Part shown: positions 19,483-27,078 of the stretch, one piece after another
How positions within the stretch are numbered: position 1 is the stretch's first letter
Layout of the letters: each line of letters starts with the position of its first letter
From: [Zimmermannella] faecalis ATCC 13722
GTDB taxonomy: Bacteria; Actinomycetota; Actinomycetes; Actinomycetales; Microbacteriaceae
Direction of reading: 5' to 3'
DNA: 64,000 nt
NCBI RefSeq assembly: GCF_000381765.1
Contig: NZ_KB907085.1
Coordinates: 22,599 to 86,598, forward strand
Notes under the pieces: generated by a model
Told to the model about the DNA's origin: nothing
Databases searched by the model: none
What the model saw: the letters and a program-made list of their open reading frames with translations, nothing else
Position numbers and translations under genes: made by a program

Positions 19483-20061
19483 ATGACTACTTTCACGATT
19501 TTCGGCACCGGCAACATGGCCAACGCAATCGGCAGCGTCGTCGCGGCAGGCGGCGCATCGGTCGAGCACATCACGCACGAGCAGGGTGCGAACGCACCCG
19601 TGAACGGCGACATCGTCGTCCTCGCCGTCCCCTACCCCGCACTCGCGGAGATCGTCGCGAACTACGGCGCACAGCTCGACGGCAAGGTCGTCGTCGACAT
19701 CACCAACCCCCTGAACCTCGAGACGTTCGACTCGCTCGTCATGCCCGCCGACAGCTCGGCCGCCGCTGAGCTGCAGCAGCAGCTGCCCGGCGCGCACGTC
19801 GTCAAGGCCTTCAACACGAACTTCGCGGCGACCCTCGCCTCGGGCAAGCTCGGCGACAACGACACGACCGTGCTCGTCGCCGGCGACAACGCCGATGCGA
19901 AGCAGCAGCTCGTGAACGCCGTCGTCGCGGGTGGCGTCAAGGCGATCGACGCCGGCTCGCTCAAGCGTGCCCGTGAGCTCGAGGCCGTGGGCTTCCTGCA
20001 GCTGACGCTCGCCGCCGGCGAGAAGATTCAGTGGACGGGCGGCTTCGCCGTCGTCGCGTAA
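19483..20061 (+). CDS. NADPH-dependent F420 reductase-family protein (NAD(P)-binding)
   Basis: A 192-residue Rossmann-fold protein of the coenzyme F420-dependent NADP oxidoreductase family. FTIFGTGNMANAIG (4-17) binds the dinucleotide, and VVDITNPLN and HVVKAFNTNFAA are family motifs. GAGGAG lies upstream of the ATG at 19483. The 19391-19445 region upstream is AT-rich and contains TTGAAC (19414-19419), a possible -35. The gene stands alone, and a 62-bp palindrome follows 31 bases after the stop. Whether it uses F420 or another partner cannot be told from this sequence. Confidence 0.8.
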   Translation: MTTFTIFGTGNMANAIGSVVAAGGASVEHITHEQGANAPVNGDIVVLAVPYPALAEIVANYGAQLDGKVVVDITNPLNLETFDSLVMPADSSAAAELQQQLPGAHVVKAFNTNFAATLASGKLGDNDTTVLVAGDNADAKQQLVNAVVAGGVKAIDAGSLKRARELEAVGFLQLTLAAGEKIQWTGGFAVVA

Positions 20062-20091
20062 CCCCACGCATCGGCCCCACGGCCTCGCCGC

Positions 20092-20153
20092 CATGGGTTG
20101 CCAGAAAGGCCCCGTCGCGCCCCGTCGCGACGGGGCCTTTCTGGCAACCCATG
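20092..20153. terminator. 62-bp palindrome, terminator-like, second copy
   Basis: CATGGGTTGCC... and ...GGCAACCCATG bound perfectly complementary 28-base arms around a 6-base loop. It has the same length and arm ends as the palindrome at 5751-5812. It lies after the F420 reductase-like gene and has no T-run. Confidence 0.7.
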
Positions 20154-20189
20154 CGACGGGGCAACCCAGCGCGGCACAAACCGCGCAAC

Positions 20190-20219
20190 GAAAAAATCCC
20201 CGGTCAAACCGGGGATTTC
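20190..20219 (-). terminator. Rho-independent terminator of tRNA-Gln
   Basis: On the minus strand, AATCCCCGG-TTTGA-CCGGGGATT is followed by a run of Ts, immediately downstream of the tRNA 3' end. Confidence 0.85.
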
Positions 20220-20221
20220 AG

Positions 20222-20296
20222 TGGCTGGGGTACCTGGACTCGAACCAAGAATAACGGTACCAGAAACCGTCGTGTTGCCAATTACACCATACCCCA
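20222..20296 (-). tRNA. tRNA-Gln (anticodon CTG)
   Basis: A 75-base cloverleaf read on the minus strand. The acceptor TGGGGTA pairs with TACCCCA, with discriminator G and an encoded CCA (20224-20222). The anticodon stem ACGGT/ACCGT encloses loop TTCTGGT, so the anticodon is CTG. The T arm CTTGG-TTCGAGT-CCAGG is intact. CTG reads the CAG codons that dominate in this high-GC genome. Confidence 0.96.
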
Positions 20297-20341
20297 TTGG
20301 TGCGCCCGCCGACCCGTGGAGAGGCCGCGGCACAACGCACA

Positions 20342-20369
20342 AGCTTACAGCGTTCCGACAGAATCGCAA
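20342..20369 (-). promoter_or_regulatory. Candidate promoter of tRNA-Gln
   Basis: On the minus strand, TTGCGA (20369-20364), a 16-base spacer and TAAGCT (20347-20342), with the -10 about 46 bases before the tRNA 5' end. Confidence 0.4.
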
Positions 20370-20507
20370 ATCGAGCCTTCGCGCGCCCGTCTTCGCGACG
20401 AACGCCACGACCCAAGCCCCTTCGGCATGCGTCCACCCGAGCGCGCGATACTGAAGCCTCGCGCGTTTATCGCCACGCGTATCCGACCCGACCCTCGGAG
20501 GCACCGC

Positions 20508-20888
20508 ATGATCACCAAGTTTGGCAACGTCATGATCTACGTCGACGACCCGCGCGGCATCGCCGACTTCTGGGTGAACACGGTCGGCTTCAGCGAGGTC
20601 GATTCGCAGGAGGCCAACGGCACGACCCTCTTCGTCGAGATCACGCCGACGGTCGAGTCCGACGCCCACCTCACGCTGTTCGACCGCAAGGTCGTCGCCG
20701 AGTCCTCCCCCGAGCTTGACCTCGCGACGCCGTCGATCCTGTTCAAGAGCGCCGACATCACAGGGATGCGCGACACGCTCGCCGAGGCGGGTGTCACGGT
20801 CGGCGACATCGTCGAGCGAGGCGACGTGACCACGTTCAACTTCGCCGACCCCGAGGGCAATTGGTTCGCGGTGCAGCAGATCGCGTGA
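20508..20888 (+). CDS. VOC-family protein (glyoxalase/bleomycin resistance fold)
   Basis: A 126-residue protein with the vicinal-oxygen-chelate fold: the first beta-alpha-beta unit is FGNVMIYVDDPRGIADFWVN and the last strand is FNFADPEGNWFAV. The ATG at 20508 follows GGAGG at ideal spacing. Members act as glyoxalases, dioxygenases or drug-binding proteins. The PDDP/DPEG pattern fits many uncharacterised paralogues, so no substrate is assigned. It is a single gene between tRNA-Gln and the helicase. Confidence 0.85.
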   Translation: MITKFGNVMIYVDDPRGIADFWVNTVGFSEVDSQEANGTTLFVEITPTVESDAHLTLFDRKVVAESSPELDLATPSILFKSADITGMRDTLAEAGVTVGDIVERGDVTTFNFADPEGNWFAVQQIA

Positions 20889-21155
20889 CGCGAACGCATC
20901 CCCGCCCGGCTGGGCGAGCAACCCCAGATTCAGCCCACCGCTAGGGAATCAACCCGGCAGCGGCTATCATTGCTAGCTGGGCCGTTTTCCGGCCCATCGT
21001 CGCTGACGTAACTTGCCCGGGCCACGCCCGTGCGGCACATCTTCCGCGGCGAACCGATGCGCGAACTCTCGCGCACTCGCCGACCAAGCCACGAGGGCAC
21101 GCACCGCGATGACTATCGCCGTGCCCAACATCGTGGCGCATACCGAAAGCACTCT

Positions 21156-22633
21156 GTGACTTCTTCTACCTTCGCCGAACTCGGCGTGCCCGCTCCCATG
21201 GCCAAGGCCCTTGAGCAGAGCGGGAAGACTTCCCCGTTCCCAATTCAGCGCGACACGCTGCCCGACTCGCTCGCCGGCCGCGACGTGCTCGGCCGCGGCC
21301 GCACCGGCTCCGGCAAGACGATCGCGTTCGGCATCCCGCTCGTCGCGAACCTCGCCGACGACGCCGCCGCGAAGCGCCGACCGAACCGCCCGCGCGGCCT
21401 CGTGCTCGCGCCGACCCGCGAGCTCGTCACGCAGATCGCCGGACCCTCGAGCTGCTCGGCACGCCCATGGGCATCCGCGTCACCACGATCTTCGGCGGCG
21501 TCTCGCAGAAGCGTCAGGAAGACGCGCTGCAGCGCGGCGTCGACATCGTCGTGGCCGCGCCAGGCCGCCTCGACGACCTCATGCGCCAGGGCGTCGTGAG
21601 CCTCGACTCGGTCGAGATCACGGTGCTCGACGAGGCCGACCACATGGCCGACATGGGGTTCCTCCCCGTCGTCACGCGCATCCTCAACGCGACCCCGAAG
21701 CGCGGCCAGCGCCTCCTCTTCAGCGCGACCCTCGACGGTGGCGTCGACGGCGTCGTGAAGAAGTACCTCCACTCCCCCGTGCTCCACTCGGTCGACAGCG
21801 CCGAGTCGCCCGTGCCGCAGCTCACGCACCACGTGTTCGACGTCGCGGGCAAGGCTGAGAAGGATGCGGTGATCGAGGCACTCGCGTCGGGCACCGACCG
21901 TCGCATCTTCTTCACGCGCATGAAGCACCAGGCGAAGAAGCTCGCGAAGCAGCTCACCGCGCGCGGCATCCCCGCCGTCGAGCTGCAGGGCAACCTGTCG
22001 CAGAACGCCCGCGACCGCAACCTTGCGGAGTTTGTGAGCGGCGAAGCGAAGGTGCTCGTCGCGACCGACGTCGCCGCCCGCGGCGTGCACGTCGACGGCG
22101 TGACGCTCGTCGTGCACATCGACCCGCCGGTCGAGCACAAGGCATACCTGCACCGCTCGGGCCGCACCGCCCGCGCCGGAAACGAGGGCGACGTCGTGAC
22201 GATCGTGCTACCCGAGCAGCGCGGCGAGATGAAGCAGCTGCTGCGCGCCGCGAAGATTCGCGTGACTCCGCAGCAGGTGACCGCGACAGACCGCGCCGTC
22301 GTCTCGCTCATCGGTGACGTCGCCGACCGCGTCGACCCGAAGGTGACCGAGCGCAAGCGCGCCGAGGCCCAGGCGGCGCAGCAGCGCGCGAACGGCCAGG
22401 CGCCGGCGGGCCAGGGCAAGTCGCAGGGCGCGAACGCGAAGCGCAAGCGCTCGCGTGGCGGCCGCGGCCGCAGCAACGCGACGCAGGGCGCGGCCCCGCA
22501 GGGCCAGCGCGGCGGGCAGGCGCCCCGGGGCGGCCAGGCGGCCGACCACCAGCAGCCGCGCACGCAGCAGCAGGGTCAGCGCCGCGGCGGCCGTCGCGCG
22601 CAGTCGCCGGCCGGTGCGCCGCGCCAGCGCTAG
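21156..22633 (+). pseudogene. DEAD-box RNA helicase with an internal frameshift
   Basis: All parts of a RhlE/DeaD-like ATP-dependent RNA helicase are present but in two frames. The first (GTG at 21156) has the Q motif FAELGVPAPMAKALEQSG, motif I GRTGSGKT and PTRELVTQIA. At about 21440-21446 the frame is lost; the frame-2 continuation reads TLELLGTPMGIRVTTIFGG, then APGRLDDL, DEAD, SAT, DVAARGV and HRSGRTARAG. One base appears missing after ATCGCC. The C-terminus is a basic RGG/Gln-rich tail of about 80 residues. It could be a sequencing error, a true mutation or, less likely, programmed frameshifting. All other motifs are intact and there are no other stops. Confidence 0.85.
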
Positions 22634-22669
22634 TTCACACGGATGCGCGACCGCAGCGTCGCGCGTATC

Positions 22670-22711
22670 GGCGGTGTGTCAGGGGCTCGTTCCCCGGCAC
22701 ACCGCCTTTCG
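22670..22711 (+). terminator. Terminator after the DEAD-box gene
   Basis: GGCGGTGTG and CACACCGCC arms with an inner GGGG/CCCC stem are followed by TTTCGTTT, 36 bases after the helicase stop. Confidence 0.8.
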
Positions 22712-22734
22712 TTTCCCACCTGCCGCCCGCCATT

Positions 22735-22792
22735 GATGCAGTTTTCTGGTACGGTAACGGTTCTAGCCGCATCGCTGCGGGAAAACCGCATC
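22735..22792. repeat. 58-bp TIR element, copy 1
   Basis: GATGCAGTTTTCT at the left and GGAAAACCGCATC at the right are imperfect 13-base inverted repeats (11 of 13 match). It has the same length as the element at 22829-22886, 94 bases away. Confidence 0.7.
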
Positions 22793-22828
22793 GGCGCGGG
22801 AGTGTCCGGGTCAGACGTCGCGGCGATT

Positions 22829-22886
22829 GATGCGGTTTTCTCGCAAAGCTGCAGCTACAACCGCGGCGATGATAGAAAACCGCATC
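22829..22886. repeat. 58-bp TIR element, copy 2
   Basis: Perfect 13-base terminal inverted repeats GATGCGGTTTTCT and AGAAAACCGCATC. The 32-base interior differs from copy 1, so the ends are what is conserved. Confidence 0.75.
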
Positions 22887-22892
22887 GGACCG

Positions 22893-23003
22893 CAGCGCCC
22901 AGACCGCGATCGAGGCCGCAACCGCAACCGCGGCGCAACCGTGCCGCGACCGCATGCGAGCCGCGGCGGCCGCCGCGCGCAGAGCCCCGGCAGCACCTGC
23001 TAG
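22893..23003 (+). pseudogene. Remnant resembling the helicase RGG tail
   Basis: An open stretch reads ...DRGRNRNRG...SRGGRRAQSPGSTC and then a TAG stop at 23001-23003. The piece GGRRAQSP matches the last residues of the helicase (GGRRAQSPAGAPRQR) at both protein and DNA level. It has no start codon, promoter or helicase core. It is best explained as a duplicated or displaced 3' end, but chance similarity of low-complexity RGG sequence is possible. Confidence 0.35.
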
Positions 23004-23041
23004 TTAGCAGTTCGTCGCGGTTCGCCTCGATGAGATTGGAT

Positions 23042-23104
23042 GATGGCCGAGATTTTGGCGTTTGAACGGGCTGAGCCCGTTCAAACGCCAAAATCTCGGC
23101 CATC
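23042..23104. repeat. 63-bp perfect palindrome
   Basis: 31-base arms around one central base (outer GATGGCCGAGATTTTGGCG, inner GGGCT-G-AGCCC) without mismatch. It lies between the convergent helicase and sulfhydrylase genes and could act as a bidirectional terminator, although neither side has a T-run. Confidence 0.8.
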
Positions 23105-23160
23105 GTCCCTGTTTCCGGACGGCACCCGCCCGAAGACGCATGGTTACCGCGCCGCGTCGG

Positions 23161-24468
23161 CTAATGCGCCGCGGCAACCGCCGAGAGCGCCGACGCGAGG
23201 TCGGCCCGCAGGTCGTCGACCGACTCGATGCCGACCGAGAGTCGCACGAGCCCGGGGTGGATGCCGAGGGCCGCGCGCCGCTCCTCGCTGAAGCTCACGT
23301 GCGTGGTCGTGCCGGGATGAATCGCGAGCGACCGCGTATCGCCGATGTTCGTCATGCGCGAGAACACACGCAGGTGATCGATGAACGTGCGGGCTCCTTC
23401 GAGCCCGCCGCGCACTGTCATCGAGAACACCGACCCGCTGCGGCCGCCGTAGAGCCGTTCGGCGAGCTCGGCGTCGCGCGAGCCGGGCAGCCCCGCGTAG
23501 TCGACCGATTCGACGGCCGGCTGTGCGTCGAGCCAGAGAGCGAGGTCGCGGGCGTTCTCGATGTGGCGCTCCATTCGCAGCGAGAGCGTCTCCATGCCCT
23601 GCTGCAGCAGAAAAGCGTTGAAGGGCGAGAGCGTCGCGCCAAAGTCGTAGAGCTGGGTGAACCGCACGTGCTGCTCAAACGCGCGCCGCGCGCCCCACTT
23701 CGTGACGGCGTCGGCGAGCTGCGGGTACCGGTCGGCATGCGCGGCCCAGTCGAAGCGGCCGCCGTCGACGGCAACGCCCGACATGGTCGCGCCGTGCCCG
23801 CCGAGAAACTTCGTCGACGAGTGCACGATGATGTCGGCGCCGTGTTCGATGGGCCGGATGAGCGCCGGCGTCGCGATCGTGTTGTCGACGATGAGCGGTA
23901 GCTCGGCCGACTCGGCGATACCGGCGACAACGGCGATGTCGACGATGTCGTTCTTCGGGTTCGGGATCGTCTCGGTGAAGATCGCCCGCGTCTCGGGGCG
24001 AATCGCGGCGCGCCACTCGTCGGCGTCGCGCCAGTCGGCGACGAACGACACCGAGATGCCGAGGCGCCCGAGCGTGCGCTCGAACCCGGCGATCGTGCCG
24101 CTGTAGATGCTCGCAGTCGAAACAAAGTGCTCGCCCTGCCCGCACAGCGCGAGAATCGTCGCCATGATCGCGGCACTGCCCGAGGCGAACGCGACCGCGC
24201 CCGTGCCGCCCTCGAGCGAGGCGATGCGCTGTTCCGCGACCTCGACGGTGGGGTTGAGGTGGCGCGAGTAGAGCTGCCCCTCGGTCTCACCGGCGAAACG
24301 ATCCCACGTGTCTTGGAACGAGTCGAAGCGGAACGCGTTGCTCACGTGGATGGGCGCGACCCGGTCGCCGTGGTCGGCGTTCGGTTGTTCGCCGGCGTGC
24401 ACCTGCCGGGTGTCGAAGCCGAATCCCTCCCAGTCGTAGTTTGGCTCGACGGGCGCGCCGTGGCTCAC
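23161..24468 (-). CDS. O-acetylhomoserine aminocarboxypropyltransferase/cysteine synthase (MetY-like)
   Basis: A 435-residue PLP enzyme of the Cys/Met metabolism family. O-acetylhomoserine sulfhydrylases join sulfide (or a thiol) to O-acetylhomoserine to form homocysteine. The start region FDTRQVHAGEQPNADHGDRV is typical of MetY, TGAVAFASGSAAIMATIL is the PLP phosphate-binding region, and HSSTKFLGGHG holds Lys220, the PLP lysine. The GTG start at 24468 overlaps the preceding monooxygenase stop (GTGA). As the last gene of the sulfur cluster it is well placed to capture sulfide made from sulfite released upstream. Confidence 0.9.
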   Translation of the reverse strand: MSHGAPVEPNYDWEGFGFDTRQVHAGEQPNADHGDRVAPIHVSNAFRFDSFQDTWDRFAGETEGQLYSRHLNPTVEVAEQRIASLEGGTGAVAFASGSAAIMATILALCGQGEHFVSTASIYSGTIAGFERTLGRLGISVSFVADWRDADEWRAAIRPETRAIFTETIPNPKNDIVDIAVVAGIAESAELPLIVDNTIATPALIRPIEHGADIIVHSSTKFLGGHGATMSGVAVDGGRFDWAAHADRYPQLADAVTKWGARRAFEQHVRFTQLYDFGATLSPFNAFLLQQGMETLSLRMERHIENARDLALWLDAQPAVESVDYAGLPGSRDAELAERLYGGRSGSVFSMTVRGGLEGARTFIDHLRVFSRMTNIGDTRSLAIHPGTTTHVSFSEERRAALGIHPGLVRLSVGIESVDDLRADLASALSAVAAAH

Positions 24469-25517
24469 GCGGGTACCTGTTCGGCGGCCCGAAGCTCCTC
24501 GACGAGCGGAATCACCTGTTCGCCGAATCGCACGAGGTCGCCCTCGGGGTCGGCAAACTGCAGCAGCAGCACGTCGAGCCCGACGCGCTCGAACTCAAGG
24601 ATGCGGCGGGCAACCTGCTCGGGCGTTCCGACGAAGTTCGGGCGCAGGCCACGGTTCGACACCGAGTAGTCCTCGAGCGAGACGTTGACGTTCAGCTCCG
24701 ACTTCGAGATGAAGTCCTGGTACGACTGGAACCCGGGCGATCCCTCGGCGACGTTCGTGATGCGGTCGCGCTCGGTGAGCGCCTCCTCCTCGGTGTCGCG
24801 CACGATCGCGAACGCGGCCATGCCGAAGTGGGTGAACGGCTCGAGCCCCGCGGCCTCGCGCCGACCCCGCATATCCGCGATCTTCTCGGCGAGCTCCTCG
24901 ACCGTGCCGCCGTGGGTGAGGTACGAGTCGGCGTACTCGGTGATGGATGCGCGGCCCGCGGGCGATTCGCCGCCGGCGAAGATGTGGGGCGCGGGCTGCG
25001 GCTTCGGCTGCAGGTGCACGTTCTCGAACTGCACGAACTCGCCGTCGAAGCTCGCGACGTCGTCGCGCCAGAGCGTCTTCAGCGCCTCGACGTACTCGCG
25101 GGTGAACGCGTACCGGTCGTCGTGCGCCGCGAACTCCACCCCGTACTGGCGGGCTTCTTCGGCCCACCAGCCCGACACGACGTTGACGCTGAAGCGGCCG
25201 TTCGTGAGCACGTGCTGCGTCGCCGCCTGCTTCGCCGCGAGCTGCACCGGCTGGTGGTAGATCGGGCGAATCGCGGCGAGAATCTCGAGGCGCTCGGTCG
25301 AGGCGCCGAGGGCGGCCGCGAGGGTCCAGGCGTCGAGCACGGGGCCGTCGGCGCCGCCGATGTCGCTGAGGTTGAGCTCGAGGATGAGCGTGATGTCGAA
25401 CCCGACTCGCTCGGCCTCGCGCGCGATGCGCTGCTGCGCGGCGAGGTCGATGGGGAAGGTCTCGTCAACGTTGCGAAGCCAACGGTCCATCGTCGGCGTC
25501 CAATAGCCAAAGCGCAC
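24465..25517 (-). CDS. LLM-class flavin-dependent monooxygenase (SfnG/SsuD-like)
   Basis: A 350-residue FMNH2-dependent TIM-barrel monooxygenase, closest in pattern to dimethylsulfone and alkanesulfonate monooxygenases, which oxidise organosulfur compounds with split C-S bonds. MRFGYWTPTMDRW opens the protein, and GRFSVNVVSGWWAEEARQYG with HDDRYAFTREYVEALKTLW is the conserved core of this branch. The GTG at 25517 is chosen because it lies 5 bases after the ATP-grasp stop and gives the family N-terminus. FMNH2 would come from the flavin reductase in the same operon. Substrate not determined. Confidence 0.87.
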   Translation of the reverse strand: MRFGYWTPTMDRWLRNVDETFPIDLAAQQRIAREAERVGFDITLILELNLSDIGGADGPVLDAWTLAAALGASTERLEILAAIRPIYHQPVQLAAKQAATQHVLTNGRFSVNVVSGWWAEEARQYGVEFAAHDDRYAFTREYVEALKTLWRDDVASFDGEFVQFENVHLQPKPQPAPHIFAGGESPAGRASITEYADSYLTHGGTVEELAEKIADMRGRREAAGLEPFTHFGMAAFAIVRDTEEEALTERDRITNVAEGSPGFQSYQDFISKSELNVNVSLEDYSVSNRGLRPNFVGTPEQVARRILEFERVGLDVLLLQFADPEGDLVRFGEQVIPLVEELRAAEQVPA

Positions 25518-25522
25518 GGGAG

Positions 25523-26572
25523 CTACTTTCGGGTTGCGTCGAGTTCGCGGCCAAGGGCGCGAACGAGGGTGGTGGCGGCCGAGACGGGTGCGGCCGCCTC
25601 GACGTCGGGGTTGTAGTTCGTGTTCGTGTTGATGTCGTAGACGACGCGGCGGCCGTCGACGGTCTCCATGAACTCGATGCCGGCGACCTCGACGCCCTGG
25701 GCCGCGAGGAATTCGCGCAGGCGCACAATGAGCTCGTCGTCGGCGGTGATCTCCGAACGAATTGAGAAGAGGGAGTCGGCGCCGACCTCGCAGGCGGCCG
25801 CCGCGGGGGCGAAGTCCGCGAGCTGCGCGGGAGCCGCGGTGAGGCCCGCGAGCCCGCCCGGCGCATCCGTCGCCCCGACCGGCACGGCGCACGCCTCGGC
25901 TGGGCAGAGCTCGAAGCTGCCGGCCGACGTGTCGACGCGCACGGCGTAGACGAACTCGCCGTCGACGAACTCGGCGCGGGTGACGAATGCTTCGGCGCCG
26001 ACGAGGTACTCCTGCAGCAGCGTGATGCCGTCGACGGGCTCCTCGAAGTCGGGGCCGTCGACGTACTCGACGAACTCGGCGAGCGAGTCGAAGCGACGCA
26101 CGCCGAGGCCCTTGCCGCCCTGGTTGTGCTTCGTAATGAAGGGGGTCGGGAGCTCGGCCGCGCGGGCCGCGAGCGCCTCGCGCCCGAACACCGCGATCGT
26201 GTGCGGCACGTCGAAGCCGGCCGCCGCGAGCGCGACGTACTGCGCGACCTTCGACACCTCGAGCTCGGCGACGCGCGAGCCGTTCACGACCCGGCGGCCG
26301 TGCGCCTCGAGCCAGCGCAGCACGGCGCGCGCGTACTCCTTCGCGGGGCCGTGGTCGCGCGTGTGCGACGACGCGCTGAGCCGCGACCAGAACACGCCCT
26401 GCGGCGGCTCGGCCGTGAGGTCGATCGCGCCCTCGGTGAGCTCGATCTCGCGCAGGGGCACGCCCTCGGCCGCGAAGGCGTCGCGCAGCGGCGGCAGCCA
26501 GTCTTCGTTCTCGTGAAGCACGTAAACGGCGGGCTCAGCCGCGGCGTTCGTGAGGTCAAACGCGGTCGTCAA
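25523..26572 (-). CDS. ATP-grasp ligase, RimK-like
   Basis: A 349-residue ATP-grasp enzyme. Members activate a carboxylate as acyl phosphate and attack it with an amine or thiol. Visible are the ATP-binding Lys region TPFITKHNQGGKGLGVRRFD, LLQEYL at the hinge, and EFMETVDGRRVVYDINTNTNYNPDVE with the metal-binding Glu/Asn pair. It starts with TTG at 26572, overlapping the flavin reductase stop (TTGA). A ligase inside a run of flavin monooxygenases is unexpected; it may modify a substrate or an intermediate before oxidation. The function is unknown. Confidence 0.8.
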   Translation of the reverse strand: MTTAFDLTNAAAEPAVYVLHENEDWLPPLRDAFAAEGVPLREIELTEGAIDLTAEPPQGVFWSRLSASSHTRDHGPAKEYARAVLRWLEAHGRRVVNGSRVAELEVSKVAQYVALAAAGFDVPHTIAVFGREALAARAAELPTPFITKHNQGGKGLGVRRFDSLAEFVEYVDGPDFEEPVDGITLLQEYLVGAEAFVTRAEFVDGEFVYAVRVDTSAGSFELCPAEACAVPVGATDAPGGLAGLTAAPAQLADFAPAAAACEVGADSLFSIRSEITADDELIVRLREFLAAQGVEVAGIEFMETVDGRRVVYDINTNTNYNPDVEAAAPVSAATTLVRALGRELDATRK

Positions 26573-27078
26573 ATCGAAAACTCCTCGAAGCGGCCGAAGC
26601 GGCCGCGGTAGTACGCGAGCGGGGCGCCGGATGCGGCGCTCGCCTCGAGCGCGCGGCCAAAGTACACGGTGTGGGTACCGCCGACGGGGGCGTCCATCAC
26701 CTCGCAGACGATCGTCGCGAGCGAGCCTTCGAGCACCGGCACGCCGCCGTGCTCCGAGAGCGTGTAGTCGACGCCCGCGAACTTGTCGTCGGACTTGCGC
26801 GCGAAGTGCTTCGCGAGGTCGGCGTTCGCCTCGCTGAGAATGTTCACGGCGAAGTAGCCCGACTCGGTGATGGCGGGGTTCGTCGAGCTCGTCTTGTTCA
26901 GGCAGGCGAGCACCGAGAGCGGGTCGACCGAGAGCGACGAGAACGCCGAGGCGGTCGAGCCGAAGAGTTTGCCGTCGAGCGCGGTCGTGATGACCGTCAC
27001 ACCCGAGGCGAAGTGGCCGACGACGTTGCGAAAGTCGGCCTCGGTGAGGGCATCGAACTGTGTGCGGGTGGTCGTCAT
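26569..27078 (-). CDS. Flavin reductase family protein (FMN reductase component)
   Basis: A 169-residue flavin reductase-like domain protein that supplies reduced FMN to two-component monooxygenases. FRNVVGHFASGVTVITTALD (16-35), SAFSSLSVDPLSVLACLN and FAVNILSEANADLAKHFA are standard family segments. The ATG at 27078 overlaps the stop of the upstream monooxygenase (ATGA, 27078-27075). Its position between two LLM monooxygenases suggests it serves both. Confidence 0.92.
   Translation of the reverse strand: MTTTRTQFDALTEADFRNVVGHFASGVTVITTALDGKLFGSTASAFSSLSVDPLSVLACLNKTSSTNPAITESGYFAVNILSEANADLAKHFARKSDDKFAGVDYTLSEHGGVPVLEGSLATIVCEVMDAPVGGTHTVYFGRALEASAASGAPLAYYRGRFGRFEEFSI

Noticed and set aside
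20031..20888. Long plus-strand frame that contains the VOC gene
   Set aside because: Its first 160 codons cross a palindrome, a terminator and tRNA-Gln; only the part from ATG 20508, with its GGAGG site, is accepted.
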